This document shows positions 8,578 through 17,680 of a stretch of DNA of 64,000 bases, piece by piece. The translations under genes and the position numbers were made by a program. The notes beneath the pieces are model-generated. The model saw only the letters and a list, made by a program, of their open reading frames with translations, did no database searches and was not told the origin of the DNA. Position 1 is the first letter of the stretch. Each line of letters opens with the position of its first letter. Source of the stretch: Chryseobacterium indologenes (GTDB taxonomy: Bacteria; Bacteroidota; Bacteroidia; Flavobacteriales; Weeksellaceae); contig CP065590.1 in NCBI GenBank assembly GCA_016025055.1, positions 1,984,001-2,048,000 of the forward strand, read 5' to 3'.

Positions 8578-10077
8578 CTAAATTTTAAAAATTTCTAATA
8601 AATCTGCAATTTTTCTGTCATTCGCCAATCTGGGTGTTTTATTTTGCCCTCCCAGCTTTCCCTGAGACTTAGCGTACTCATGGAAGGCGTTCTTTTGGAG
8701 CGTTGTAATGTGTAGCTTTTGAAGAATATTTCCCGAAATCAGATCGTCATAATAGGTATTCCGGGCTCTCAGCTGCAGGTCAAGTTCATTCCTGAATACT
8801 TCTAAATCCTCAGGCATCTTTTCAAATTCAATCAGCCATTCATGATAAGGAAGCCCTTCCTTCGGGTTTACCTGTGGAGCAAGGTGGAATTCTGCGATCT
8901 GAGCCGGATATTTTTCAAGACTAGCTTTTATAGCTTCCTCTACTTCAAAAGCAATAACGTGCTCTCCGAAAGCAGATGTGAAATGTTTGGTCCGGCCACT
9001 TACCAAAACCCTGTACGGATCTTTGCTGATAAATCGAACTACATCTCCTATAGAATACGCCCATAAACCTGAATTGGTCGTAAGGATTAAAGCGTAATCC
9101 TTATTCAGTTCAATATCTTTTAAAGTAAGTCTTCGGGCACCAGGCTTACCATATTCGTCCAACGGAATAAATTCATAAAAAATACCGTGATTGGTAAGCA
9201 GTAGCAATCCTTCTTTTGTATAATCATCCTGAAATGCGAAAAAGCCTTCAGAAGCAGGAAAGGTCTGAATGATATCTACCTGTCCTCCCAAAAGATCTTC
9301 CATTTTATCACGATAAGGCTCATAATTTACACCTCCGGTCACAATAAGCTGAAGATGGGGAAACAATTGTTTGATCTTTTTTCCATGTCTTTCCGTCAAT
9401 TTTTCAAAATACATGATCAGCCATGGTGGAATCCCTGAAATAAGAGTCATGTCCTCGTTCTCTGTTTCCTCGATAATCTTGTCTACCTTATGTTCCCAGT
9501 CTTCCATAATATTCGTCTCCCAGCTTGGCAGCCGGTTTTTTTGGAGGTAATTAGGAATATGATGGGCCACAATTCCGGAAAGCCTGCCGGTTTTTATGCC
9601 AAAAACTTCTTCCAGTTCCGGACTCCCCTGTAGAAAAATCATTTTTCCGTTCACAAAATCAGCATTATTTTTCTTACTGATATAATGGAAAAGAGCACTT
9701 TGCGCCCCGGCGATCTGAAAAGGCATGGCCTCTTTAGAAATGGGAATATATTTTGAGCCGGATGTAGTTCCCGAAGTCTTTGCAAAATATTCGGGGGTAT
9801 CTGTCCAGAGAATATGAGACTGTCCTTTTTTTATTCTCTCAATATAAGGTTTAAGATCTTCATAATCCGAAACGGGTACCCGCTGCTGAAATTCTTCTAC
9901 AGAATGTATATTCTCAAAATCATGTTCTCGCCCAAAAAGTGTTTTTTGAGCCGTATTCACAAGAGAAAATAATAATTCCTCCTGATCTTTTTCAGCATTT
10001 TTCTTGAATTTCTCGGCATTCTGAACATGCTTTTTTGCCCAGATACGCGCTGCATTTTTCTTGAAGAAGTTTAACAT
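8578..10077 (-). CDS. GH3 family acyl-acid-amido synthetase-like protein
   Basis: 499 residues of the GH3 auxin-responsive promoter superfamily, which belongs to the adenylate-forming (ANL) enzymes. The ATP-binding motif AKTSGTTSGSKYIP lies near 98-111, followed by LIVTGGVNYEP near 240 and YSIGDVVRFIS near 340. Plant members conjugate amino acids to acyl acids; the bacterial substrate is unknown. The length is normal for bacterial members. Start is ATG at 10077. It stands alone with no pathway context nearby, so only the fold and adenylation chemistry are supported. Confidence 0.85.
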   Translation of the reverse strand: MLNFFKKNAARIWAKKHVQNAEKFKKNAEKDQEELLFSLVNTAQKTLFGREHDFENIHSVEEFQQRVPVSDYEDLKPYIERIKKGQSHILWTDTPEYFAKTSGTTSGSKYIPISKEAMPFQIAGAQSALFHYISKKNNADFVNGKMIFLQGSPELEEVFGIKTGRLSGIVAHHIPNYLQKNRLPSWETNIMEDWEHKVDKIIEETENEDMTLISGIPPWLIMYFEKLTERHGKKIKQLFPHLQLIVTGGVNYEPYRDKMEDLLGGQVDIIQTFPASEGFFAFQDDYTKEGLLLLTNHGIFYEFIPLDEYGKPGARRLTLKDIELNKDYALILTTNSGLWAYSIGDVVRFISKDPYRVLVSGRTKHFTSAFGEHVIAFEVEEAIKASLEKYPAQIAEFHLAPQVNPKEGLPYHEWLIEFEKMPEDLEVFRNELDLQLRARNTYYDDLISGNILQKLHITTLQKNAFHEYAKSQGKLGGQNKTPRLANDRKIADLLEIFKI

Positions 10078-10262
10078 GCTTCAAATTTATAAATAAGTAA
10101 AGAATATGAAATCATTTTTATGAGGCTTGACATAAAAAAACAATGAAAATCTGCACGACATTGTTTTATCACATTGAGAAAGCTACAATACGAAGGATTT
10201 CAGAACCTCTTATTGGATAAACTTTCTTTCGCTATAAAATTCATTAAATATTACCAATGAAA

Positions 10263-10288
10263 AAACCGATGAATGAGTTCACCGGTTT
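10263..10288 (-). terminator. Probable terminator of the KKDGTPDK-repeat gene
   Basis: 11-bp stem (10263-10273 with 10278-10288) that pairs through one G-U on the minus strand and is followed there by a T-run, 45 bp past the stop at 10334. Confidence 0.55.
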
Positions 10289-10333
10289 ATCGAAATTTGA
10301 TTATGAAAATAACAACTATATGTTAAGTTATGC

Positions 10334-10621
10334 TTATTTGTTGGCCTTATACCTTTTATCAGGAGTACCGTCTTTTTTTAAATGTTTGTTTGCTTTATAT
10401 CTCTTGTCCGGCGTACCGTCTTTTTTCATTTTTGCAGCGGGTGGTGTAGTTGGTGCCTGCTTTACCGTTTTTACGTCTGCCGGTTTTGCAGTTTTCATCT
10501 CAGCCGGTTTGGTTGATTTTACGGTTTGAGGAGCTTTGGCACTGGTAGTGGGAGCAGTCTGCTGGGCAGTTGCAAGGCCTAATCCTAAGATTAATGACAT
10601 TGCAGATAATAATTTTTTCAT
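10334..10621 (-). CDS. Small exported Lys/Pro/Ala-rich protein with KKDGTPDKRYKANK repeats
   Basis: 95 residues from ATG at 10621; a longer TTG start at 10660 would only add residues before a good signal peptide (MKKLLSAMSLILGLGLATAQ). The mature protein is a low-complexity Thr/Lys/Pro/Ala linker followed by two tandem copies of a 14-residue basic repeat, KKDGTPDKRYKANK. Similar repeats recur in small secreted flavobacterial proteins. No catalytic residues are present. It is probably a periplasmic or surface protein; its role is unknown. A strong A/T promoter-like stretch lies upstream, but no clear box. Confidence 0.75.
   Translation of the reverse strand: MKKLLSAMSLILGLGLATAQQTAPTTSAKAPQTVKSTKPAEMKTAKPADVKTVKQAPTTPPAAKMKKDGTPDKRYKANKHLKKDGTPDKRYKANK
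10336..10428 (-). repeat. Tandem repeat encoding two KKDGTPDKRYKANK units
   Basis: Two adjacent near-identical ~45-bp units at the 3' end of the small exported protein gene. They differ mainly at synonymous positions, so the repeat is old and kept at protein level. Confidence 0.65.
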
Positions 10622-10746
10622 AGAAAATACTGTTTGTTTTTGTTGAATAAAGATATACAAAAAGCAGGCTAGAAAATTTGTATTTCTGAACTTAACTAAA
10701 GTTTATCAGAGCTTAAAAAAAGATTAAAGCATTTTTAATATAAAAG

Positions 10747-10774
10747 AAAGCCTGTTTTAAGGAAAACAGGCTTT
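10747..10774 (-). terminator. Intrinsic terminator after the 130-residue lipoprotein gene
   Basis: Perfect 12-bp stem (aaagcctgtttt at 10747-10758 with 10763-10774) with T-runs on both sides, 23 bp past the stop at 10797. It can work in both directions. Confidence 0.8.
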
Positions 10775-10796
10775 TTTATATAAATTTTATTAATTT

Positions 10797-11189
10797 TTAT
10801 CGGGTACAGTTGGCTGTCCATGTTTTACCATCTTTCAGGTATAGGATTTTCAATTCACTGTTATCAATTCTGATATAAGACGTTGCAGAAGATCCTACCA
10901 TGACCAGAGTGTGATCACCTTTTTGCTCAAATTCAATTCCGTTAAGGTCTGGAATACTGTTTGAAAATGAAAAATTGTACTTAGTTCCACTGGCGATTTT
11001 TGTTACAAATACACTTCCGTTATCATTACTGATATTGGTAGATCCGCCATCGTTGTAGGAAACTTTTCCTTTATACGTCCCTGCAAAAAAGTCGTTGTTT
11101 GTGGGATCATCATCTTTGCTGCACGACGAGAATGATACTGCTGCAAAGACCAGCATAAAAAGTCCTAAGATTCTAATTGCTTTTTTCAT
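10797..11189 (-). CDS. Small lipoprotein, lipocalin-like beta protein
   Basis: 130 residues. A lipoprotein signal ends in the lipobox SFSSC (Cys23), followed by the acidic stretch SKDDDP typical of Bacteroidota surface-exposed lipoproteins. The mature part is predicted all-beta (GTYKGKVSYNDGG, GSVFVTKIASGTKYNFSFS, HTLVMVGSSATSYIRIDNSELKI), compatible with a small barrel or sandwich. No enzyme motif is visible. It is flanked by its own terminator and transcribed away from mfd. Confidence 0.72.
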   Translation of the reverse strand: MKKAIRILGLFMLVFAAVSFSSCSKDDDPTNNDFFAGTYKGKVSYNDGGSTNISNDNGSVFVTKIASGTKYNFSFSNSIPDLNGIEFEQKGDHTLVMVGSSATSYIRIDNSELKILYLKDGKTWTANCTR

Positions 11190-11344
11190 AATACTATACT
11201 TTAATTGTTTGGTAGGAAAACATTCCCAAACACTGTGCCATCTCTAAAAATTAGGATTATTTTAACTTGCTGTTAAATAAATTGGTGAAAAATTAAGATT
11301 TCCTTTGATTAAGTTTCTGTTTTTCATTGAAAAAAAATTATCCG

Positions 11345-11352
11345 TACCTTTG
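11345..11352 (+). promoter_or_regulatory. Candidate -7 box for mfd
   Basis: taccttTG fits the Bacteroidota -7 consensus TAnnTTTG, 67 bp upstream of the mfd ATG. The nearest upstream TTG (11327-11329) gives a spacer of only 15 bp, so the assignment is tentative. Confidence 0.35.
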
Positions 11353-11418
11353 TTATAACATGAAAACGGTTCCGGAAAACTCCCGGAATCGCTTTTGTCG
11401 TTTATACAATTACTATTT

Positions 11419-14400
11419 ATGCAGTTAAAATCCATCAACGAAAAGTTTCTTCCGGATCTCATGCAAAAGGAATTTGGAAAAGAAATCTTCACCCGCTTAG
11501 AAAACAATCCGCATATTACTGTGAAAGGAAGTGCAGGATCTTCAATTTCTATATTTATAGCAGAACTTTTTCTGGTTCAGAAGAAAAACATCCTTTATCT
11601 TGTTGATGATAAGGAAGATGCGTTGTATGCTAATACTGAAATGGAGGATCTGCTTGGAAAAGAAAAAGTTCTCTACTTTCCGGCAACCCATCTTGAACCC
11701 TATCAGGTAGAAAAGACGCAAAATGCTAATTTGGTTTTAAGGACTGAAGTTCTCAATAAAATCAATTCCGGGAGATCTCCGAAAGTTATTGTTGCCTATG
11801 CAGGAGCGCTGTCTGAAAAAGTATTGAAGAAAGAAGATTTTAAGGCAATATCACATCATATTAAGGTGGGAGATCAGTTGGATTTTGATTTTGTTGATGA
11901 ATTACTGAATCATTATCATTTTCAACAATCTGATTTTGTATCCGAACCCGGAGAATTTTCCGTAAGAGGAGGAATCGTAGACGTCTTCTCTTATTCCCAT
12001 GAAAAACCTTACAGAATTACATTTTTTGGAAACGAAGTTGAAAGCATTAAAACCTTTGATATCGAAACACAGCTTTCCGTAGATAAGGTGAAGGATTTTC
12101 AGTTGGTCTCGAATATGAACTTTTCAGTGACGGGAAGCAGGGTTTCATTATTACAGCTGTTATCCGATGAAAGCTATGTGGTCTCTAAGAACGGGATGAT
12201 CGGAATGCAGAAAATCAGAACATTCTATGAGAAGTCCCTTGAAAAGTATGAAACATTAAGTAAAGATATTGCCCACAGAACTCCCCAGGAACTTTTTATT
12301 TCAGATCAGGAATTCCTGTTTGATTACAAAAAATTCAAAACGATCGATTTTGGTAATGTTGCCATTGAGGGCTTAAAAGAACTTGTTGAAATTAAGATGG
12401 ATCAGCTTCCACAGCCTTCTTTCCATAAAAATTTTGAACTTCTGATTGAAGATATCGAAGAAAAGCAGAAGAACGGGTTTGATACCTGGATTTCATTTTC
12501 CACAGAGAAACAAAAAGAAAGACTCGAATCGATCTTTGAAGAACTGGAACATGAGCTTCCTTTTAAAAGCTTTAAATCTGAACTACACGAAGGCTTCGTA
12601 GATAACGGGCATAAAATACTGGTATATACGGATCACCAGATCTTTGACCGGTATCAGAGGTATAAAGCAAAAAATACTTTTGCCAAATCAGAGCAACTTA
12701 CTTTGAAAGACCTAATGTCTCTGAAGATCGGAGACTATATTGCTCACATCGATCATGGGATCGGGAAGTTTATGGGGCTGGTAAAAGTAAATAATGACGG
12801 CAAAATTCAGGAGTGTTTTAAGCTGACCTATAAAAACGGGGACTTATTATATGTAAGTATTCATTCATTGCATAAGATCTCAAAATACAATGGTCCGGAA
12901 GGACGGGAAATTGTACTGAGTAAACTTGGATCTCCTACCTGGAAATCTTTAAAACAAAAGACAAAAGCAAAAGTAAAACAGATTGCTTTTGACCTTATCA
13001 GACTCTATGCTGAAAGAAAGACCGCTAAAGGTTTTGCCTACACTCCGGATTCTTATCTGCAAAATGAGCTGGAAGCAAGCTTTATTTACGAAGATACTCC
13101 CGATCAGGAAAAGGCTACCATAGATGTGAAAAAAGATATGGAAGCAGATACCGTGATGGATAGACTGGTGTGTGGAGATGTAGGTTTTGGTAAAACGGAA
13201 GTTGCAATTCGGGCCGCTTTTAAAGCAGCAACAGACGGAAAGCAAGTAGCAGTATTGGTTCCTACGACCATTTTAGCATTTCAGCATTACAGAAGTTTTA
13301 AAGAAAGACTTAAAGACTTCCCTGTCAATGTTGCTTATGTAAACAGGTTCAGAACAGCTAAGCAAAAATCTGAAACATTAGAAGCCCTGAAAAACGGTAA
13401 GGTAGATATCATTATAGGAACCCATCAATTGGCCAGCAGCTCTGTCAAGTTTAAAGATCTGGGATTATTGATTATTGATGAGGAACATAAATTTGGGGTG
13501 TCTGTAAAGGATAAACTGAAAACCTTAAAAAATAATGTTGACACTCTTACGCTCACAGCAACACCTATACCTAGAACTCTGCAGTTTTCATTAATGGCCG
13601 CACGAGACCTGTCTGTGATCAAAACACCACCTCCCAACAGGCAACCTGTTGATACTCAATTGATCGATTTTAATGAAGAAACACTTCGTGATGCGGTTTC
13701 GTACGAGCTTCAGAGAGATGGGCAGGTGTATTTTATCAATAACAGAATTGAAAACCTTAAGGATATTGCGGGGCTCATCCAGAGATTAGTTCCTGATGCC
13801 AGGGTCATTACCGGACACGGTCAGATGGAAGGGAAACAACTGGAAAAGAATGTTCTGGATTTTATGGAAGGCAAATATGACGTTCTTGTATCTACCACAA
13901 TTGTTGAAAGTGGGGTAGACGTTCCCAATGCCAACACGATATTCATCAATGATGCGCAAAGATTCGGTATGGCAGACCTTCATCAGATGAGAGGAAGAGT
14001 AGGGCGTAGCAACAGAAAAGCTTTTTGCTACCTGATCACACCTCCGTATGATATGATGACTTCTGATGCAAGAAAACGTCTGGAAGCTATTGAACAGTTT
14101 TCAGATTTAGGAAGTGGTTTCCAGATTGCAATGAAAGATCTTGAAATCCGTGGTGCCGGTGATTTGCTGGGCGCTGAGCAAAGTGGTTTTATCAATGAAA
14201 TGGGCTTTGAAACCTATCAGAAACTGATGCAGGAAGCATTGGAAGAACTGCAAGACGACGCAGACTTTGAAAGCTTGTTTGAAAATGAAGAAGACAGGCA
14301 AAAATTATTCAAATCCGTAAAAGATGTCAATATTGATACTGATTTAGAATTGATGCTGCCGGATTCATATATTTCCAATACGGAAGAAAGGCTACTTCTC

Positions 14401-14787
14401 TATCAGAAGCTGTCAGAGATTACTAATGAAAAAGATCTTCATCAGTTTGAGCTTGAATTAATTGACCGTTTCGGGGCGTTACCCAACGAAGCTGTAAATC
14501 TCTTAAAAAGTGTTTCTTTAAAATGGCTGGCAGCCGATATCGGCTTTGAAAAAATTGTGATGAAAAACGGAGTCTTTCTAGGGTATTTCCCAGGCAATCC
14601 TCAGGATAAGTTCTATCAAACCGATAGATTCAGGCATATCATCAGTTATTTGACAAAAAACCCTGCAGAAGCACAGCTTAAAGAAAAATCCGGTAAAGAA
14701 GGCAATCAGCTGATGATGAGAAAGGAGAGACTTAAAAACGTTGATGAGGTCAATGTATTATTGAAAGCTATAATTGAACATCAATAA
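11419..14787 (+). CDS. mfd: Transcription-repair coupling factor Mfd
   Basis: 1122 residues from ATG at 11419; a TTG at 11395 would add eight residues and is less likely. Mfd removes stalled RNA polymerase at DNA lesions and recruits UvrA. Order seen: UvrB-homology region (EPGEFSVRGGIVDVFSY near 185), RNA polymerase-interacting CarD-like domain (IGDYIAHIDHGIGKFMG near 443), translocase with Walker A GDVGFGKTE near 588, DEEH box near 688, TATPIPRTLQFSL near 720 and motif VI GRVGRSNRKAFCYL near 865, then the C-terminal regulatory TRCF domain (SYISNTEERLLLYQKLSEI near 990). All motifs are intact. Confidence 0.97.
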   Translation: MQLKSINEKFLPDLMQKEFGKEIFTRLENNPHITVKGSAGSSISIFIAELFLVQKKNILYLVDDKEDALYANTEMEDLLGKEKVLYFPATHLEPYQVEKTQNANLVLRTEVLNKINSGRSPKVIVAYAGALSEKVLKKEDFKAISHHIKVGDQLDFDFVDELLNHYHFQQSDFVSEPGEFSVRGGIVDVFSYSHEKPYRITFFGNEVESIKTFDIETQLSVDKVKDFQLVSNMNFSVTGSRVSLLQLLSDESYVVSKNGMIGMQKIRTFYEKSLEKYETLSKDIAHRTPQELFISDQEFLFDYKKFKTIDFGNVAIEGLKELVEIKMDQLPQPSFHKNFELLIEDIEEKQKNGFDTWISFSTEKQKERLESIFEELEHELPFKSFKSELHEGFVDNGHKILVYTDHQIFDRYQRYKAKNTFAKSEQLTLKDLMSLKIGDYIAHIDHGIGKFMGLVKVNNDGKIQECFKLTYKNGDLLYVSIHSLHKISKYNGPEGREIVLSKLGSPTWKSLKQKTKAKVKQIAFDLIRLYAERKTAKGFAYTPDSYLQNELEASFIYEDTPDQEKATIDVKKDMEADTVMDRLVCGDVGFGKTEVAIRAAFKAATDGKQVAVLVPTTILAFQHYRSFKERLKDFPVNVAYVNRFRTAKQKSETLEALKNGKVDIIIGTHQLASSSVKFKDLGLLIIDEEHKFGVSVKDKLKTLKNNVDTLTLTATPIPRTLQFSLMAARDLSVIKTPPPNRQPVDTQLIDFNEETLRDAVSYELQRDGQVYFINNRIENLKDIAGLIQRLVPDARVITGHGQMEGKQLEKNVLDFMEGKYDVLVSTTIVESGVDVPNANTIFINDAQRFGMADLHQMRGRVGRSNRKAFCYLITPPYDMMTSDARKRLEAIEQFSDLGSGFQIAMKDLEIRGAGDLLGAEQSGFINEMGFETYQKLMQEALEELQDDADFESLFENEEDRQKLFKSVKDVNIDTDLELMLPDSYISNTEERLLLYQKLSEITNEKDLHQFELELIDRFGALPNEAVNLLKSVSLKWLAADIGFEKIVMKNGVFLGYFPGNPQDKFYQTDRFRHIISYLTKNPAEAQLKEKSGKEGNQLMMRKERLKNVDEVNVLLKAIIEHQ

Positions 14788-14820
14788 ATTATTTTTAAAA
14801 TACAATTTAAAATTTCCTAT

Positions 14821-14856
14821 AAACATATAAAAACTTAAGTTTTTATATGTTTTTTT
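14821..14856 (+). terminator. Intrinsic terminator after mfd
   Basis: Perfect 32-bp palindrome (14821-14852) followed by a T-run, 33 bp after the mfd stop codon. Confidence 0.75.
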
Positions 14857-15010
14857 GTGATTATTATCATTTTTATCTCCTTTACTATTCAACCCCAAGA
14901 GAATTAACGCAGTTTTAACAGGGTGAAAATCACCTTGTAATGATTAAAAACACCCGGCAATCTGCTGTACAGAAAGGGTTTGGAGCGTATTTATATTTTA
15001 AACAGAAATT

Positions 15011-15046
15011 AAAAGTAGAGTTATGTAGTAATAATTCTACTTTTTT
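15011..15046 (+). terminator. Orphan plus-strand terminator in the mfd downstream gap
   Basis: 14-bp stem (15011-15024 with 15031-15044) with one G-U pair that forms only on the plus-strand RNA, loop gtagta, then six T. It lies after the mfd terminator with no gene between, so it is either a backup terminator or the end of an unannotated short RNA. The rest of the 359-bp gap (14788-15146) shows nothing else clear. Confidence 0.6.
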
Positions 15047-15146
15047 ATGTGATTAATTCTATGCTGTAATGTGTTTATTTCTATAGGTTTAGGATGTATA
15101 ACTGGAATTTTTTCGATTTCTAATTTGTACATTTGCAGTCCTTATT

Positions 15147-15968
15147 ATGAGAAAAATTATATTTTGTTGCGCGGCTGGATTTGTATCTTTCTATGCCCAC
15201 GCACAGGTGGGAATCGGGACTACAAAACCTAAGTCTGTTCTCGATGTGAACGGAAAGACCACCTTAAGAAAAGAACTTAGAGTAGGCGGAACCTCTACCC
15301 AAGCCGGAAGTGCAGGCTTGAACGGTCAGGTTCTGGTTTCCCAGGGAGAAGGTAAAGCTCCTGTATGGAAATCCTTGAATGTTTCCTTTATGGAAGAGGG
15401 ACAGTACAAATTGATCAATTCGTATTTGTCATCAGATCAGATAGGTATTGCATCGCTTTCCAATGGGGTAGCAGGTGATAATGTATATAAGAATAGTGTG
15501 GGGGACGATATCACGGATGCTACAAAAGGTAAGTGGGCAAAAATCGGAGGCCTGGAAACAACTTTTACCATTAAGAACGGAAGAAACAGACTTACTTATC
15601 AGTTTCAGACAGGAGTTGAAATGAAAGCTCCTACTTCTACAATTTCAGATAATGTGAGATTCGCATGTGGTGTTTTCAGAAACGGAAAATTGGTTGCAGT
15701 GCGCCCGGACAGGGTGGCCTCCAATAATAATTCTGAAAAGGGAGGCCTGCAGGATTATATTTTTACACTTAACTATACCGAGCTGAATGTTCCGGTTGGT
15801 GTCCAGAAGCTTGAAATTGCCTGCAGAAAAATAACCACCTCAAACTCGGGTTCTCAGTTTGCTATCGGGCGTGATGTTGCAAGCTCAAACGGGGCTTCTA
15901 ATGCATTTACCCTTGAGTCTACGATGAAGATAGACGTTATAGAATACGTAACCTATAAATCCAATTAA
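15147..15968 (+). CDS. Secreted protein, first of three tandem paralogues
   Basis: 273 residues. The signal peptide MRKIIFCCAAGFVSFYAHA is followed directly by VGIGTTKPKSVLDVNG, a motif frequent at the mature N terminus of flavobacterial exported proteins. Next comes a TLRKELRVGGTS segment, a GQVLVSQGEGKAPVWKSL segment and a predicted beta-rich C-terminal region with FACGVFRNGKLVAVR and KLEIACRKI. The two downstream genes share this order: QVGIxT, TLRKE, LxVSQGxGxxPxWK, CGxFxxxxLxxxR, VACxR. A TAnnTTTG-like box lies 12-19 bp upstream of the ATG. No sorting domain and no named function. Confidence 0.75.
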   Translation: MRKIIFCCAAGFVSFYAHAQVGIGTTKPKSVLDVNGKTTLRKELRVGGTSTQAGSAGLNGQVLVSQGEGKAPVWKSLNVSFMEEGQYKLINSYLSSDQIGIASLSNGVAGDNVYKNSVGDDITDATKGKWAKIGGLETTFTIKNGRNRLTYQFQTGVEMKAPTSTISDNVRFACGVFRNGKLVAVRPDRVASNNNSEKGGLQDYIFTLNYTELNVPVGVQKLEIACRKITTSNSGSQFAIGRDVASSNGASNAFTLESTMKIDVIEYVTYKSN

Positions 15969-15975
15969 TCAAGTG

Positions 15976-16791
15976 ATGAAAAATATATTATCAACCTTAC
16001 TTCTTGGTTCGGGATTGATGCTATCTGCTCAAGTAGGAATAAATACAGATTCGCCAAAGGCAAAACTTGATGTCAACGGAGATATTACCTTAAGAAAAAA
16101 AATAGCTGTATTGGATGTTACAGCAAATACCCTGTCAGAAGGAAATAATGATCAATTATTGGTTTCTCAGGGGGCAGGCTATCCGCCTATCTGGAAGACC
16201 CTTCGTATTCCAGAATATGAGCCGAACAAATTTTACTTAATCTTCAACAATTCTTTTTCAGACAAAACCGGGATTGAGTTTTTAACTTCGGAACAGCCGA
16301 ATATGACTACCTCGAAAGCAGAAGCTTTTAGTAAAGGAGCTGATATCAGTACGCTGAAAGGGTTTAAGAAAATTGATGGTCTTTCCCAGACGATCAGTGT
16401 CTTCAGTACAGAAAGCAAAGCCTATTTTCAGTTTGAAACAGTAGTTCAGGCTAATTTTACCTCGAACGGTACTACCGATACTTCGATAGATTATGCCTGC
16501 GGAATTTTTGTGGATGATAAGCTGATCAATATGAGACAAAGGAATTTAAAGGCGATCAATTCGCAATTTCCTTTTCTTACCCATAATCAGATCGGAATTG
16601 TAGCCAACCTCTCCAAAGGAAATCATACGGTAAGTGTAGCATGCTCAAGACTTGCTTCATACGGTGATACCTCTAAAAAACTGGCAATCGGAAGGAATAC
16701 GAATACCAACATTAATGACTTTATTGCCCAGTCATCTTTAAAAGTAGATGTGTATGAAGTGCCACAAGTATTTAACCCGATTATAAATTAA
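15976..16791 (+). CDS. Secreted protein, second tandem paralogue
   Basis: 271 residues from ATG at 15976 (a GTG three bases earlier is possible). It begins 7 bp after the previous stop. Signal peptide MKNILSTLLLGSGLMLSA is followed by QVGINTDSPKAKLDVNGDIT and the same LLVSQGAGYPPIWKTL, YACGIFVDDKLINMR and HTVSVACSRLAS blocks as its neighbours. The shared blocks show one gene family amplified in tandem, probably one operon. Function unknown; the C-terminal domain looks all-beta. Confidence 0.75.
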   Translation: MKNILSTLLLGSGLMLSAQVGINTDSPKAKLDVNGDITLRKKIAVLDVTANTLSEGNNDQLLVSQGAGYPPIWKTLRIPEYEPNKFYLIFNNSFSDKTGIEFLTSEQPNMTTSKAEAFSKGADISTLKGFKKIDGLSQTISVFSTESKAYFQFETVVQANFTSNGTTDTSIDYACGIFVDDKLINMRQRNLKAINSQFPFLTHNQIGIVANLSKGNHTVSVACSRLASYGDTSKKLAIGRNTNTNINDFIAQSSLKVDVYEVPQVFNPIIN

Positions 16792-16797
16792 ACAATT

Positions 16798-17529
16798 ATG
16801 AAAAAAATATTTTTTATTCAGTTCTTATTGATTGTCGGATTGATGACTGCTCAAGTGGGAATTAATACAGCAAACCCTGTAAATACGCTGGACATCAATG
16901 GTGACTTAAATGTAAGAAAAGAGCTGAGAACTGCCGGTACTGATATACTGAAGGGATCGGCCGGAAATGCAGGCGATATTTTTCACAATAATTCCGAGAT
17001 GGCTGCCAATGATTGGAAAAACATTAAAATTGCTGACGGACAGGGAAGTATGTCTTTATTTTCAATCAATACAACATCAGACCAGACAGGAGTATCTTTC
17101 ACCGGAAATGGGAGTGCGGTTCCTTATAACGATGGAGATTCTATTAATGGATGGAGTGTACTGCCGGGAAATTCCGATACTTTTTCTGTGACTAATGCCA
17201 ATAATAAGGTTACTTTTTCATTTCAGACAACTGTTCAGAAAACCGAAACGGATGCAGCGAGTTTTGCCTGTGGTGTCTTTGTAGATGATTTGCTAAGAGC
17301 CGTAAGAACAGATGTCTTGCTGGGGGAAAAAGGAGCTTATAAAATTTTTAACCTTAATGCAACCTTAGCAAACCTTACCCCTAAAAACAAGTATGCAGTG
17401 AAAGTGGCCTGTATCAAAAGAACAATCAGTACCAATACACTGGGAATAGGAAGAGCAGTTGAAACAACGTTCCTTAACGGAGATATGTCTCAATCTGTTC
17501 TTACAATATCCGTATTGCAACCGTATTAA
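16798..17529 (+). CDS. Secreted protein, third tandem paralogue
   Basis: 243 residues, starting 6 bp after the previous stop. Signal peptide MKKIFFIQFLLIVGLMTA precedes QVGINTANPVNTLDINGDLN and VRKELRTAGTD. The central VSQG/WK block is shortened compared with the other two (GNAGDIFHNNSEMAANDWKN), while FACGVFVDDLLRAVRTD and AVKVACIKR are kept. It is the most diverged and shortest copy of the three. No terminator is obvious after it. Confidence 0.74.
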   Translation: MKKIFFIQFLLIVGLMTAQVGINTANPVNTLDINGDLNVRKELRTAGTDILKGSAGNAGDIFHNNSEMAANDWKNIKIADGQGSMSLFSINTTSDQTGVSFTGNGSAVPYNDGDSINGWSVLPGNSDTFSVTNANNKVTFSFQTTVQKTETDAASFACGVFVDDLLRAVRTDVLLGEKGAYKIFNLNATLANLTPKNKYAVKVACIKRTISTNTLGIGRAVETTFLNGDMSQSVLTISVLQPY

Positions 17530-17680
17530 TTTTTATCATACAACAATAAAAAGAATCTGGAAACGTTATGTTTTTAGATTTTTTTGTTTATTATGGCTAT
17601 TCATTGTGAATTTGTCTGCAAAAATTAATCGGTTTTATCGAAAATTGAATTATATTTGAAGATGTTAAAACTAATTTTCT

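Noticed and set aside
10137..10168. Hairpin aaaacaatg/cattgtttt as terminator of the GH3 neighbour region
   Set aside because: It is weak, lies upstream of the GH3 start and has no gene ending directly before it; the hairpin at 10263-10288 is a better terminator.
10257..10529. Open frame on the plus strand over the KKDGTPDK-repeat gene
   Set aside because: Its sequence is the antisense of the tandem repeat and it lacks any family signature; the minus-strand frame has a signal peptide.
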